From Sphingobacterium cellulitidis (GTDB taxonomy: Bacteria > Bacteroidota > Bacteroidia > Sphingobacteriales > Sphingobacteriaceae), in the NCBI GenBank assembly GCA_002245855.1, contig NOUX01000010.1, forward strand, positions 62,001-126,000: a stretch of DNA of 64,000 nt. The letters run 5' to 3'. Both the position numbers and the translations under genes were made by a program. The notes under the pieces were generated by a model. The model saw only the letters and a list, made by a program, of their open reading frames with translations, was not told the DNA's origin and did not search any database. Positions 9,454-18,056 of the stretch are shown in pieces. Numbering within the stretch: position 1 is the first letter of the stretch; each line of letters begins with the position of its first letter.

Positions 9454-9975
9454 AAGGGGATTGTCATTCCTTTTTATTCGCCACGCAGCGGAGAGCTGCC
9501 CGTATCCGTTCAGGACGGTAATTATATACTAAATTTTCCAGTAGACGAGTACACTGAAGTATCATTGACTGACGAGCTGTTAACAGCTACCGACAAAAAA
9601 CCTATAGCCGCATTTAAAGGAAAGACAGATTATATGCTGGTATTTGAAAAGGAAGAGGATGTTGCTTCTCTACTCCCTGATTTAGCGAAAATTGCCAAAA
9701 TAAATGCACGAGGAATTATTGTAACCGCCAAAGGTAATCAATATGATTTCGTTTCCCGCTTTTTTGCTCCGGCATGTGGCGTTAACGAAGATGCCGTATG
9801 CGGTTCTGCACATACAACGCTCACTCCTTATTGGGCTGGACAATTAGGCAAAACTGAATTACTCGCTTTTCAACTTTCAGAAAAAACAGGCGAAGTACAT
9901 TGTAAGATATTGGGTGACAGAGTTGAGCTGGTAGGAACAGCCGTACTGTATTTGAAAGGCGAAATATTCATCTGA
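9454..9975 (+). pseudogene. PhzF-like isomerase, N-terminus missing
   Basis: The reading frame is open from 9454 (just after an in-frame TAA at 9451) to 9975. It encodes the middle and C-terminal part of a PhzF-family protein: FYSPRSGELPVSV near the start and the hallmark GVNEDAVCGSAHTTLTPYW later. PhzF proteins are about 260-300 residues with a catalytic Glu near residue 45; here roughly the first 90 residues, including that Glu, are missing and no good start exists (a TTG at 9565 is the only listed option). It is a remnant beside the metal operon and the integrase, most likely cut by an insertion or deletion. Confidence 0.8.
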
Positions 9976-10094
9976 TAAAAATGGTGGAATGAGTATAGAA
10001 TCAGCTAAAAAACATTTAAGCAAATGGAATATTTGATATAATAAAAAAGAACTACCATTGAACCAAAAGAATGCCCAAACAAGGTTAATTTGTT

Positions 10095-10475
10095 TTATCC
10101 CGTCTCTATTCTCAGCTGTTCCAGATCCTCGACTAGTACCATAAGATTCAAAGTGTTGGCAATCGAATCGGGCACTCTCGAGAGCAGACTTCCCCTCTGG
10201 TCATACAGTAGAAAACTATTCGAATGCGTATTATTTCGAAATGCATCTACAAGATAATAGAAGTTGTTTCCCGGTCCACCATGAAGGGAAACCACGGTAT
10301 CACCATGTCCAATGGATGTTACGTAAAGTTTTGCTTTTGAATCAGCGGAAGGCAAGTACCTGGAGTTCATATCAAGTACATCAAGGATATCCTCAACAGA
10401 TCGCTCTTGGCTCTTTAATCCCGGTGTAATCAAAAATAGTACAGTAATTAGAGACAGGATTTTTATTATTTTCAT
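10095..10475 (-). pseudogene. exported alpha/beta hydrolase (proline iminopeptidase-like), C-terminus missing
   Basis: About 126 residues from an ATG at 10475 (an earlier ATG at 10490 exists, but the later one gives a cleaner signal peptide MKIIKILSLITVLFL). It carries the oxyanion-hole motif SLHGGPG and LLYDQRG, typical of prolyl aminopeptidase-like hydrolases, but stops right after LVEDLEQLRIETG, just before where the nucleophile elbow (GxSxGG) should come. The catalytic Ser, Asp and His are therefore all absent. It must be a non-functional remnant in the decayed strip between the metal operon and the integrase. Confidence 0.7.
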
Positions 10476-10515
10476 AACGAATTGGAGCATTGGTCAAAAT
10501 CGAAATCACTAATAG

Positions 10516-10635
10516 TCAAATTCTCACGTTGAGTGTATAATGCCGCAAGGAATGTGCCATATTGCTTATTCGGAGGATGACTTTTCGAAGTTTACAGAGG
10601 ATGTTTTGACTTTTTTAACCACACCATCATCATAA
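10516..10635 (+). pseudogene. possible alpha/beta hydrolase C-terminal scrap
   Basis: An open stretch of 39 codons bounded by an in-frame TAG at 10513. The translation around MPQGMCHIAYSEDD and FTEDVLTFL resembles the C-terminal end of alpha/beta hydrolases, where the catalytic His sits before a P/S-E-D patch and a final helix ending in FL. It is on the opposite strand to the truncated hydrolase at 10095-10475, so it is not simply the lost end of that gene. Too short to be certain. Confidence 0.3.
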
Positions 10636-10638
10636 AAA

Positions 10639-10797
10639 TCAATGTTTTCTATGGGGTTTTGTTGTAATCCAAAGGAATAAGAACCATACACCAAAAGCTA
10701 CACTGAATCCGATCCAAGGAGACTTCATGCTGATCGCAGCAAAGAACCCGATTGTTGACAAGAAACACGTTAAAAAGAATAAAAGTAAATTTTTCAT
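10639..10797 (-). CDS. small two-helix membrane protein
   Basis: 52 residues from the ATG at 10797: two hydrophobic segments (LLLFFLTCFLSTIGFF and a second around GFSVAFGVWFLFLW) and a short basic tail TKPHRKH. A longer version from 10866 is possible but would be encoded by the terminator hairpin at 10830-10860, so I prefer the short form. No family recognised. It sits just downstream of the integrase on the same strand, so it probably belongs to the integrated element. Confidence 0.5.
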   Translation of the reverse strand: MKNLLLFFLTCFLSTIGFFAAISMKSPWIGFSVAFGVWFLFLWITTKPHRKH

Positions 10798-10829
10798 GAG
10801 TAAAAGTTTAAATATTAAAAAATTAAGTC

Positions 10830-10860
10830 TGTATCCAACGAATTGTAATCGTTGGATACA
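10830..10860 (-). terminator. terminator after the integrase gene
   Basis: Perfect 12-bp inverted repeat (TGTATCCAACGA / TCGTTGGATACA) with a 7-nt loop, 18 bases after the integrase stop. On the minus strand it is followed within a few bases by a T run, fitting a Rho-independent terminator. Confidence 0.65.
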
Positions 10861-10877
10861 AATCAAGTTAAGCAGCT

Positions 10878-12182
10878 TTACCTGCTTATTTCTTTCTTCC
10901 TAATCAGTTCCAAAATTTTAGGCTCTGATTTCCTCAAGAACTGCATTACTTTATTTTGGACGTCATCTATAATTCTCCAATCCTTGGCGATATAAATATC
11001 TGTAACACGATTTCCATTATCGACATGGTTGAGTGCTAAAGCAACATCATCTTTACTCATCCTACAGTCATTTCTAGCTGTATTTGCGAAGGTATGGCGC
11101 GCACCATAAAGCGTTACTACCTGTACACCCGAAAGTTCTCGGAGTTTCTTCATTCCATGTTTTAATGAGGAATTGAAAGTGGTCAGGCTTGAATGTCTTT
11201 GTGATAACTTTCCAATATATTTCTCCAATAAAGGTTTAGCTTCATCAATTATCCTTATACTAATAAATGCTCTGTCTTTTCGTTTCCCCTTAGTTTTAGA
11301 TCGATTGTAGTCAACCCGACCATTTCGAACATTGTCAGTAGATATTTTAAATAAATCAACAGCATTCATCCCGCACAAATAGAATGAGAGCATATATAAG
11401 TCCCGAGCGAGTTCAGCCCTAGTGTTAGGTAACACTTTACAATCTCGAATTCTAATAACCTCTTCAAGATTATTATTTCTATTTTCGGTAAGAGGAGCTG
11501 AACCTACCTTATATTTTTTGAAGGGATAGTGTTTAATCAATATAATGCCCAGATCTTCATTATTGTAATGGTTCAACGCTTCATTAAATAATGTACGAAG
11601 ATCTCTCATATAATTATATAAACTATTATCCGAAACAGGCTTTGAAACAGTAGAAACGGGCTTTCCCAACTGGTTTATTCTTGTTATTGTCCGTTCAGAT
11701 TTCAAGTAACGTTCAAACTGAACGAGCATATTAAAATGTATTTCATTTATTGAGACAGTTTCCCGATTAAAAAAATCAATGAGGTGGTTACGGACTGATC
11801 GATGGTTAGCGGCAGAACCATCACGACCGTCATCCTTCTCTTGTTGAATACAGTTCGCACAGAACTTGATAAAATCAATTTCTTCATCTATATTTTTGAG
11901 ATAATCCCTTAATGAACCCGCGGTGAAAAAGTCAAGCTTCTCCTCGAGCTCGCTGATCGTTTTACGGTAGTCCTTTAGTTTCTTGTCAACTATTTCAAGG
12001 ACAAAAGGATCTTTAATACTAAATTCTTTTTTTCCTTTCACCTTGGTGAGTTGTTTTAGGGAAAGGAAATGAGGAGTGTCTATAATTTTTTTTTCCTCTT
12101 TGTGATAGACCCTAATTTTCACATTGTAGGTTCCATCTGCTTTTTTGTGGTGTTCATAAACCTTTGCGCTTACGGTTGCCAT
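10878..12182 (-). CDS. tyrosine recombinase / site-specific integrase
   Basis: 434 residues with the usual Bacteroidota architecture: arm-binding domain (about 1-80), SAM-like core-binding domain (about 110-240) and catalytic domain (about 250-420). The box II arginine and histidine are in YGARHTFANTA, the later His in LNHVDNG, and the likely nucleophile Tyr in DIYIAKDW. The box I position reads LCGMNAVDL, with no Arg, as in some Bacteroidota integrases such as IntDOT. The 5' end points at tRNA-Lys 187 bases away, the arrangement of an element integrated into a tRNA 3' end. It would catalyse integration and excision of the island that carries the metal operon. Confidence 0.9.
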   Translation of the reverse strand: MATVSAKVYEHHKKADGTYNVKIRVYHKEEKKIIDTPHFLSLKQLTKVKGKKEFSIKDPFVLEIVDKKLKDYRKTISELEEKLDFFTAGSLRDYLKNIDEEIDFIKFCANCIQQEKDDGRDGSAANHRSVRNHLIDFFNRETVSINEIHFNMLVQFERYLKSERTITRINQLGKPVSTVSKPVSDNSLYNYMRDLRTLFNEALNHYNNEDLGIILIKHYPFKKYKVGSAPLTENRNNNLEEVIRIRDCKVLPNTRAELARDLYMLSFYLCGMNAVDLFKISTDNVRNGRVDYNRSKTKGKRKDRAFISIRIIDEAKPLLEKYIGKLSQRHSSLTTFNSSLKHGMKKLRELSGVQVVTLYGARHTFANTARNDCRMSKDDVALALNHVDNGNRVTDIYIAKDWRIIDDVQNKVMQFLRKSEPKILELIRKKEISR

Positions 12183-12206
12183 AATCTTTTCATTACCACG
12201 AAAACC

Positions 12207-12226
12207 TTTGTGACGTATTTGTGACG
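12207..12226. repeat. TTTGTGACG direct repeat upstream of integrase
   Basis: Two copies of TTTGTGACG, 11 bases apart start to start, 25 bases upstream of the integrase start. About one helical turn of spacing suggests a protein-binding site such as an integrase arm site or an operator. Function is inferred. Confidence 0.35.
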
Positions 12227-12266
12227 GTTTTACGTGAAGTTCAACAAAAAACTATGCAAAACACAC

Positions 12267-12288
12267 CGTTTTGAGGTTTTTCAAAACG
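12267..12288. repeat. inverted repeat between integrase and tRNA-Lys
   Basis: CGTTTTGA and TCAAAACG form a perfect 8-bp inverted repeat with a 6-base spacer. Its place between the integrase promoter region and the tRNA makes it a candidate recombination core or regulator site, but no second copy was found in the window. Confidence 0.35.
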
Positions 12289-12326
12289 TGTAGGGAGGAT
12301 GTTCCAAAACCACCCTAAGGAAAGCA

Positions 12327-12361
12327 AAAAAGCCGTTTTACGCAAGTAAAAACGGCTTTTT
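12327..12361 (-). terminator. terminator of tRNA-Lys
   Basis: A 13-bp stem (AAAAAGCCGTTTT / AAAACGGCTTTTT) with a 9-nt loop begins 8 bases beyond the tRNA 3' end. The A/T flanks make it work as a Rho-independent terminator on the minus strand, and perhaps on both. Confidence 0.75.
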
Positions 12362-12368
12362 TAGATAG

Positions 12369-12441
12369 TGACCCCGCTGAGGCTCGAACTCAGGACCCAC
12401 AGATTAAGAGTCTGTTGCTCTACCAACTGAGCTACGAAGTC
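12369..12441 (-). tRNA. tRNA-Lys (anticodon CTT)
   Basis: The reverse complement folds as a cloverleaf: acceptor GACTTCG pairs with CGGGGTC with discriminator A, D arm GCTC/GAGC, anticodon stem ACAGA/TCTGT around the loop CTCTTAA (anticodon CTT), and T arm CTGAG/CTCAG around TTCGAGC. CCA is not encoded. The 3' end faces the integrase gene, so it is the likely attachment site of the element to the left. Confidence 0.93.
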
Positions 12442-13055
12442 TTTTGAAACATCAAAGTTAATAGTCATCTCAAAAAAATCAAATAATTATTATTGATTTT
12501 TTTGAGATCCTGACATTTAAATAACTTTTAAAGTTGTTGCAAAGCCAGACTTTTTATAAAGTACACAAACAATTAAATTTGTTCCAAAATAATTCTTTTA
12601 CTAAAATTCAAGTTAAGACAAAATCCTAAACATTAATTCAAAAAAACTAAAAATACAAAATGTAAATAAAAATTTATTTTGAAATAGACTTTACTTTCTA
12701 TAAAAATATCCGGGTAATTGGTTTTCCTTTTTAGTCAACTTAAATCTAATTTAATAGAAATTTAGGTATAGGGTACTGAAAAAAATATAGTTCTGACATT
12801 CATAGAATAATTCACAAACAACTAAAAGCCTAATTTTTCTTCGCTTCAGCATATGTTAAAGATTATTACTCGGCCTATAGGTTAATTGCCAAACCTTGAA
12901 GGGTATATTTTCAATATTTTAACACTCATAAATAGTCCACTTCGGTATCATATTTGCACTTTATTTATGAAAATTCAAACTATTAACAATAATATTAGTT
13001 TTGAGAGACAAAAATTACCCTATTAGGAATAACACTATACAACGACCAGAGATAA
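12442..13055. other. AT-rich spacer without a recognised gene
   Basis: About 610 very AT-rich bases between tRNA-Lys and the glycosyltransferase-like gene. Frames are short and broken, and no RNA or repeat is evident. It should contain the promoters of tRNA-Lys (leftward) and of the gene at 13056 (rightward). Confidence 0.5.
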
Positions 13056-14093
13056 ATGCGAATAACCATAACTAAATCTTCGAAAATATACATTTTAGCT
13101 CCGGGTAATGTTCCTTCCGGAGGTCCTGAAGCACTCCATCAATTACATTATTACCTCACCACATTAGGATATAAAAGCAGAATCAGCTATTATTCAGACC
13201 CTGTTGTACATCCACAGTTTCTTATATATGAACCTAAAGTCATTGATATCGCTGAAATTCAAGATAGCCCCGATAACATTCTCATTGTTCCCGAAATTAA
13301 CACCAGCATTTTAAAGAATTACAGTAAAATAAGGAAGTGTATCTGGTTTTTAGGAGTTCAACTATATGACGGCTTTGAAACTTTATCCGATTCAAAGTTC
13401 TTACAGCTGAAAACAAAAATCGTAAAATTAACACCAAATTTTGTCCTAAAAACAAGGCAGAAAATCCTACAGTCGTTCTTTAAACAAAAATTTGATAAGC
13501 AACCTTATTTGGTTAGTAAAAAAGATAATATCCTCTGCGGGTCCATGTTTGCCTATGAATTTGCTAAATCAAATTTTAAAAATGTAACCCTATTGGTCGA
13601 ACCTTTGGGACTGGGCTTCCTCGGCGAAAATAATGTTGATCTAAGCAGTAAAAATAGGTCAGATTCGGTCCTCTATAATCCTTCAAAAAACTCCAAGACC
13701 CTACAGAAATTACTTAAACGAACCGATATTATTTTTAAGCCTATTTCAGGCTACCAAGATTTTGAACTCGTGGATTTATTTAGGAATTCTAAATTATATA
13801 TTGACTTCGGCTTTTTTGGTGGTCCTGAACGTCTTCCTAAAGAAACGGTATTAAATGGGACAATGCTTCTGGTAGGCAAGAGAAATGCATCGGTTAATTC
13901 ATTCGACATTGCCATTCCCGATAAATATAAAATCGAGGATGCAGATGATATAGAATTCATTGCCTCGAAAATAAAACAAATGCTATTAGATTATGATCAA
14001 ATTATTGGCGATTTTAGGGGATTCAGAGAAAAAATTATCAATCTGGAACCTAATTTTATTAAATCCATAAAAAGCATATTTATTAAAGCCTAA
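13056..14093 (+). CDS. glycosyltransferase-like protein, family uncertain
   Basis: 345 residues, no signal peptide, basic overall. The N-terminal stretch ILAPGNVPSGGPEALHQLHYYL resembles the donor-side opening of GT-B glycosyltransferases, and the later part (KPISGYQDFELVDLFRNSK, then DFGFFGGPERLPKETVLNG) resembles their nucleotide-sugar-binding region with the EX7E-like ERLPKE patch. A role in surface polysaccharide synthesis is inferred, supported by the hexapeptide acyltransferase 3 kb away. The gene stands alone on the plus strand, converging on the oxidoreductase at 14106. I am not sure of the family; a non-enzymatic relative is possible. Confidence 0.6.
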   Translation: MRITITKSSKIYILAPGNVPSGGPEALHQLHYYLTTLGYKSRISYYSDPVVHPQFLIYEPKVIDIAEIQDSPDNILIVPEINTSILKNYSKIRKCIWFLGVQLYDGFETLSDSKFLQLKTKIVKLTPNFVLKTRQKILQSFFKQKFDKQPYLVSKKDNILCGSMFAYEFAKSNFKNVTLLVEPLGLGFLGENNVDLSSKNRSDSVLYNPSKNSKTLQKLLKRTDIIFKPISGYQDFELVDLFRNSKLYIDFGFFGGPERLPKETVLNGTMLLVGKRNASVNSFDIAIPDKYKIEDADDIEFIASKIKQMLLDYDQIIGDFRGFREKIINLEPNFIKSIKSIFIKA

Positions 14094-14105
14094 CCCTTCT
14101 TACAA

Positions 14106-15473
14106 TTATTTTGCATCCAAATCCCAGCCTTTTCGATATTTCCTTTTCAGATACTTTTCTGCCTTAGGATAATTCGGAAACTTTAGATTAACCGGATCCC
14201 ATTGCAATAATATTCCAGGAACCCGAATTGCCACGGTTCCCAGTAGGATTGCTTCGGTCATTGGACCAGATTGAGCAAAATGTGATTCCGTTTTTGCTTT
14301 CTCCAAACAGGCATCTACAAAATGATGATAATGATTTCGTTCCTCTAGATCAGGATATTTGTAGTCTTTGAATTTACTTTCTGGCAGGAGCACCGGTGTG
14401 CCTCCATGTGGAATAAGCAGCGCCCCTTCAGTACCAACCAACATCGCGGCTTCCTCTGGATATTTTTCCCCATTATTAAATAAATCCCTAACCTCTTCTG
14501 GTGGATAAAATTCTCCATCGAACCACTCCAATGGCAGAACCTCAGATTCTATCTTATCATTTCCTGGAAAAGTCCAACTGATATGATTCCCTTGTGGCCA
14601 GGTATCAGCTCTGCGTTCGCTAGAATCTTGCCATGAATGTTGAACCTCCGCAACAACAGTCAATGGAGCTTTCAGGCCCAACCCCTTCCAAACCGCATCA
14701 AAAATATGACAGCCAATATCTCCTGACCAACCGGTTCCGAAATCTTGCCATGCACGCCAGATTCCCGGATGATAAATACTTGTTGCAAATGGACGCATTG
14801 GAGCAGTCCCAATCCATTTATCCCAATCCAAGGTAGTAGGTATTTCCTCCGCTTTCTCGGGTCTTGGCCCTTCCAATCGATATCCAGCAATACCAGAGCG
14901 ATTGGAACATAAATAGGCATGCTTCACTTTGCCAATAATGCTTTGTTTGATCCATTGAACTGCGGTCCTATCCCCTTTTGAAGATGCAATCTGAGTTCCT
15001 AATTGCGTCACCAATCCCGCTTTTACTGCCGCCTCCGTCAATTCCCGAACCTCTGCAACATCATGGCACATCGGTTTCTGACAATACACATGCTTTTTCA
15101 ATTGAATCGCTGACATCGCAATAACAAAATGATTATGATCCGGAACAGTAACGTTTACGGAATCTATTTGATTCTTCTCCTTTTCTAAAAGTTCCCGCCA
15201 ATCACTATACAACCTTGCCCCAGGAATTAACTCCGCTGCTTTCCTTAAATTGTTCTCATCGACATCACATAATGCAACAATTTCAACATCGGGGTGAGAT
15301 TTGAAATTTTGAAGATCATAAGCTCCCATTCCTCCCACACCAATACAAGCATGTTTCAATTTCTTACCTGAAGTATTTGCAAATGCCTGATCAACAAAAT
15401 AGGGTGCAGTAATTGCCGCCATGGTCATGCTCCGAATAAAATTACGGCGTGATGTGAAGCTAGGTTTATTCAT
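14106..15473 (-). CDS. Tat-exported Gfo/Idh/MocA family oxidoreductase
   Basis: 455 residues. The N-terminus carries a twin-arginine signal (TSRRNFIRSM) followed by a hydrophobic stretch, so the folded protein, probably with NAD(P) bound, is exported. The Rossmann domain follows with the loop IGVGGMGAYDL, the second strand ending in ALCDVDE, and the family Lys in YCQKPMCHDVAEV (the usual EKP is QKP). The C-terminal alpha/beta domain includes NHYHHFVDACLEK. The family oxidises or reduces sugars and cyclitols; the substrate cannot be told. It may be co-transcribed with the S41-like gene 65 bases upstream. Confidence 0.88.
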   Translation of the reverse strand: MNKPSFTSRRNFIRSMTMAAITAPYFVDQAFANTSGKKLKHACIGVGGMGAYDLQNFKSHPDVEIVALCDVDENNLRKAAELIPGARLYSDWRELLEKEKNQIDSVNVTVPDHNHFVIAMSAIQLKKHVYCQKPMCHDVAEVRELTEAAVKAGLVTQLGTQIASSKGDRTAVQWIKQSIIGKVKHAYLCSNRSGIAGYRLEGPRPEKAEEIPTTLDWDKWIGTAPMRPFATSIYHPGIWRAWQDFGTGWSGDIGCHIFDAVWKGLGLKAPLTVVAEVQHSWQDSSERRADTWPQGNHISWTFPGNDKIESEVLPLEWFDGEFYPPEEVRDLFNNGEKYPEEAAMLVGTEGALLIPHGGTPVLLPESKFKDYKYPDLEERNHYHHFVDACLEKAKTESHFAQSGPMTEAILLGTVAIRVPGILLQWDPVNLKFPNYPKAEKYLKRKYRKGWDLDAK

Positions 15474-15538
15474 AATCTTGAGGTTTTGGTTGTATTAAGA
15501 TAAGGAAATTTTATGGGTTAAGCTTTTTGATCTTAATA

Positions 15539-16768
15539 TTAATTAATTCGGTCCAACAATTGTCTTATCCAATCCGAATCATTTCTGAGATAGATATCAG
15601 GCTCAATTCCAACTCCTTCATACGGCAAAAACTGCTTCCAACTATCCTTTAAGTCCGTAAAAGCAACCTTAAATCGTCCTGAAGGAGTAGTCAATGGTCT
15701 ATCATAATTAATCCCATAGGTTAATACTCCATAAGTACGATCCCCAAGAACCCTAACCTTTGGAAATTTCTTCAATCTTACAACAAATTGTTCAGCATTA
15801 CTTACCGTTTGATGATTCACCAAAACATAAATATTGCCTTTATACTTTCTTAATTTCTTCAGTAATACAAGTGAGTTCCGATCCCCACCACCAACATGAT
15901 TTCGTAAATCTAAGATCAGACTTTTCGCTAATCCTTTCATATCAATTCCATTGTAAAAGGTAATAGCTTCTTGGTAGATAGGATTCCAACCTGAAAAAGT
16001 TGAAATAGAGATATAATCAACTTCGGGTGAAATCTCCTTAAACACATAATTTCCTTTCTCTTGTTTTTGACTAAAGTTCTGCTTGACAGCATGCTCTTTT
16101 AATAAAGAATAGCCTAAGAAATTCCCTTCCTTGAAATAATCCACTCCTCCAATTAATCTTTTACTGTACCATTCTCCCATAATTATTCTCTTATGATTGT
16201 CATCATTAGAAAATAAATAAAAAATTTCATCCCCTCTTTTCCAGCTAGCAATCTTGGATTCTAGAATAATACCAATATGTTTAGGCCCAGCCTGTACTAA
16301 TGCGACTCTAACCAAGGAGTTAAAATAAATTCCTTCCAAATCAAGAGCTGACTTTTTCTTTAATGCATTTTCTAAACTATCCAGATTCAAAACTGTTTGA
16401 GGAGTATTGTATTCGCTCTCTTGAAGCAAGCTTTTTACTTTGAGACTATCAGTTAAATCTTCCTTGGTAAAAGGATTGCCAAAAGAATAAATTCTATTGT
16501 GATAATCCTTTATTATATCAATAAGGCTGTAATAATTAGATAAAGCCTCAATTAGGTAAAGGTCATCTTCAGCCTCTTCGAGAAGTAAATTATATTTTTC
16601 CTCAACTTGAATATGTCTACCTTTTTGTGTTTGATATGAAGCTGATTTTTTTAAATTTTCATATATAAATTTAAGATCATCCAAATATTCTTGAGTTTGG
16701 ATTTTTTGGCAAAATGTAGGAGTAAAAAAAACACAAAATAAAAGAATTAAAGCTAAGCTCTTTATCAT
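15539..16768 (-). CDS. exported S41-family peptidase-like protein
   Basis: 409 residues with a signal peptide ending near FTPTFCQ. The C-terminal half has the S41 (tail-specific/C-terminal processing) core: SLILDLRNHVGGGDRNS, the likely nucleophile in NHQTVSNAEQFV, and LGDRTYGVLTYG. The N-terminal half is helical and unassigned; no PDZ domain is obvious. Such proteins act in the periplasm or on the cell surface. It lies between an acyltransferase gene (74 bases upstream) and the Gfo/Idh/MocA gene on the same strand, so a three-gene operon is possible. Confidence 0.8.
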   Translation of the reverse strand: MIKSLALILLFCVFFTPTFCQKIQTQEYLDDLKFIYENLKKSASYQTQKGRHIQVEEKYNLLLEEAEDDLYLIEALSNYYSLIDIIKDYHNRIYSFGNPFTKEDLTDSLKVKSLLQESEYNTPQTVLNLDSLENALKKKSALDLEGIYFNSLVRVALVQAGPKHIGIILESKIASWKRGDEIFYLFSNDDNHKRIIMGEWYSKRLIGGVDYFKEGNFLGYSLLKEHAVKQNFSQKQEKGNYVFKEISPEVDYISISTFSGWNPIYQEAITFYNGIDMKGLAKSLILDLRNHVGGGDRNSLVLLKKLRKYKGNIYVLVNHQTVSNAEQFVVRLKKFPKVRVLGDRTYGVLTYGINYDRPLTTPSGRFKVAFTDLKDSWKQFLPYEGVGIEPDIYLRNDSDWIRQLLDRIN

Positions 16769-16842
16769 AACAGGCTAATTGGTAATGCTTTAATTAAATT
16801 ATGGATTTTTTTTAGTTCGTCAAAATTTTCAGCCAGAAGTCT

Positions 16843-17526
16843 TTATCGTTTCCAATGAACCCCTCGCTTGACAATTTTTCCGGGATTACCCGCTATAACA
16901 ACATTTTCTTCTAAAATACTCTTAGTTACAATGGCATTTGTTCCGATGATATTATTCGATCCAATAGTTACTGATTTAAGAATCTTTGCATCAAAACCAA
17001 CCCAAACATGGTCCTTAATATAGATACTTTTTCCAGGATTGATCTGTTGATCATTTTCATCAAATATAGGGTGCCAGTCTTGAGGCCAGATAAAAATATT
17101 ACTACTGAACATACAATCCCTTCCAACCACAATTTCTAGCGAATCTTCAGAGATTTGCATATTCACATTTACTTCGGTAGTCGTGCCATCACCTATTTCT
17201 ATCCTTCCATTATTGCAGGTTTCCCATAAGACCCCATTATATTTCACTTTCTCACCAACAATTATCGTATTGTTGTCTCCCCGAATGTAAAATGATACAG
17301 ACTGTAATACGCACCCGCTCGCTACTATAATAGTATTATTATTTCCATCAATATCAATTTCACAATCAATTAATACGGAGGTCCTATTTACATCAATATT
17401 GTTCCCATCGCCAACTATTGACTTCTTAGGTTTTGTGTTTTTATTTTCCGTCCAGTTCTTTATTGCTTTTAGGTTCTGCTCCAGGACTGGAAACTTGCCA
17501 ACAAAATTTCTTAGTTTATTTCTCAT
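16843..17526 (-). CDS. hexapeptide-repeat (left-handed beta-helix) acyltransferase
   Basis: 227 residues. Repeating short units such as DGNNNTIIV, RGDNNTIIVG and IGSNNIIGTNAIVTKSI form a left-handed beta helix; the catalytic His is probably in WPQDWHPI, and the C-terminal VIAGNPGKIVKRG is the usual end of sugar O-acetyltransferases. It likely acetylates a sugar of a surface polysaccharide or lipid-linked oligosaccharide. First gene of a possible operon with the S41-like and Gfo/Idh/MocA genes. Confidence 0.88.
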   Translation of the reverse strand: MRNKLRNFVGKFPVLEQNLKAIKNWTENKNTKPKKSIVGDGNNIDVNRTSVLIDCEIDIDGNNNTIIVASGCVLQSVSFYIRGDNNTIIVGEKVKYNGVLWETCNNGRIEIGDGTTTEVNVNMQISEDSLEIVVGRDCMFSSNIFIWPQDWHPIFDENDQQINPGKSIYIKDHVWVGFDAKILKSVTIGSNNIIGTNAIVTKSILEENVVIAGNPGKIVKRGVHWKR

Positions 17527-17879
17527 AATTATCTCACATTATTAAACGATTGATGGGAAAGAAATGGCAACTAAAGTGTAAACCATTTCCTTCGATATAC
17601 GATAAATATCCAAGTTAACTTTATTTCGTTCAAAAGTTAAATCGTATGAAATACAGTTTAGGAAATATTCTTCTATCGGCATGTTTTAAAATTAAATTTA
17701 AAATCAGTTTTGATAATTATAGTTAATAACTATTAAAACTAAAATATTCTTTTTAGAATCAAGTAAGACAAATCTTTATAAAAGCCCCCACCCCCAATTT
17801 AAGGCCGAAAATAGAACAAATAGAGTCTATAATAAAGGGGTTCCCCTAAATAAATTATCCTGAATTCAGCATATTCATA
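17527..17879. other. spacer without a recognised gene
   Basis: About 350 AT-rich bases upstream of the acyltransferase, expected to hold its promoter. A short palindrome GGGGTTCCCC lies at 17837-17846. Nothing else is apparent. Confidence 0.5.
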
Positions 17880-17909
17880 AAAAAAGCCCCAATACAGTGC
17901 ATTAGGGCT
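17880..17909 (-). terminator. probable terminator of the phosphoesterase gene
   Basis: On the minus strand AGCCC TAATG... pairs with ...ATTGGGGCT followed by a run of T. The stem has one mismatch. It is about 150 bases beyond the stop of the gene at 18057-19619. Confidence 0.45.
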
Positions 17910-18056
17910 AATATTATTATCAAGGCCTGTCAGCCTCAATATTTTAAGGTTTATTTATGAAATATTAGGTCATTGCATATTTTGCTCCCCGTGGAACATA
18001 CTTCACAACATACTGCAAAACAAATTGTTACAATCTAGCCATCTTATAAATCCGTC

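Noticed and set aside
10639..10866. 75-residue version of the small membrane protein
   Set aside because: Its first 23 residues come from the integrase terminator hairpin; the start at 10797 is preferred.
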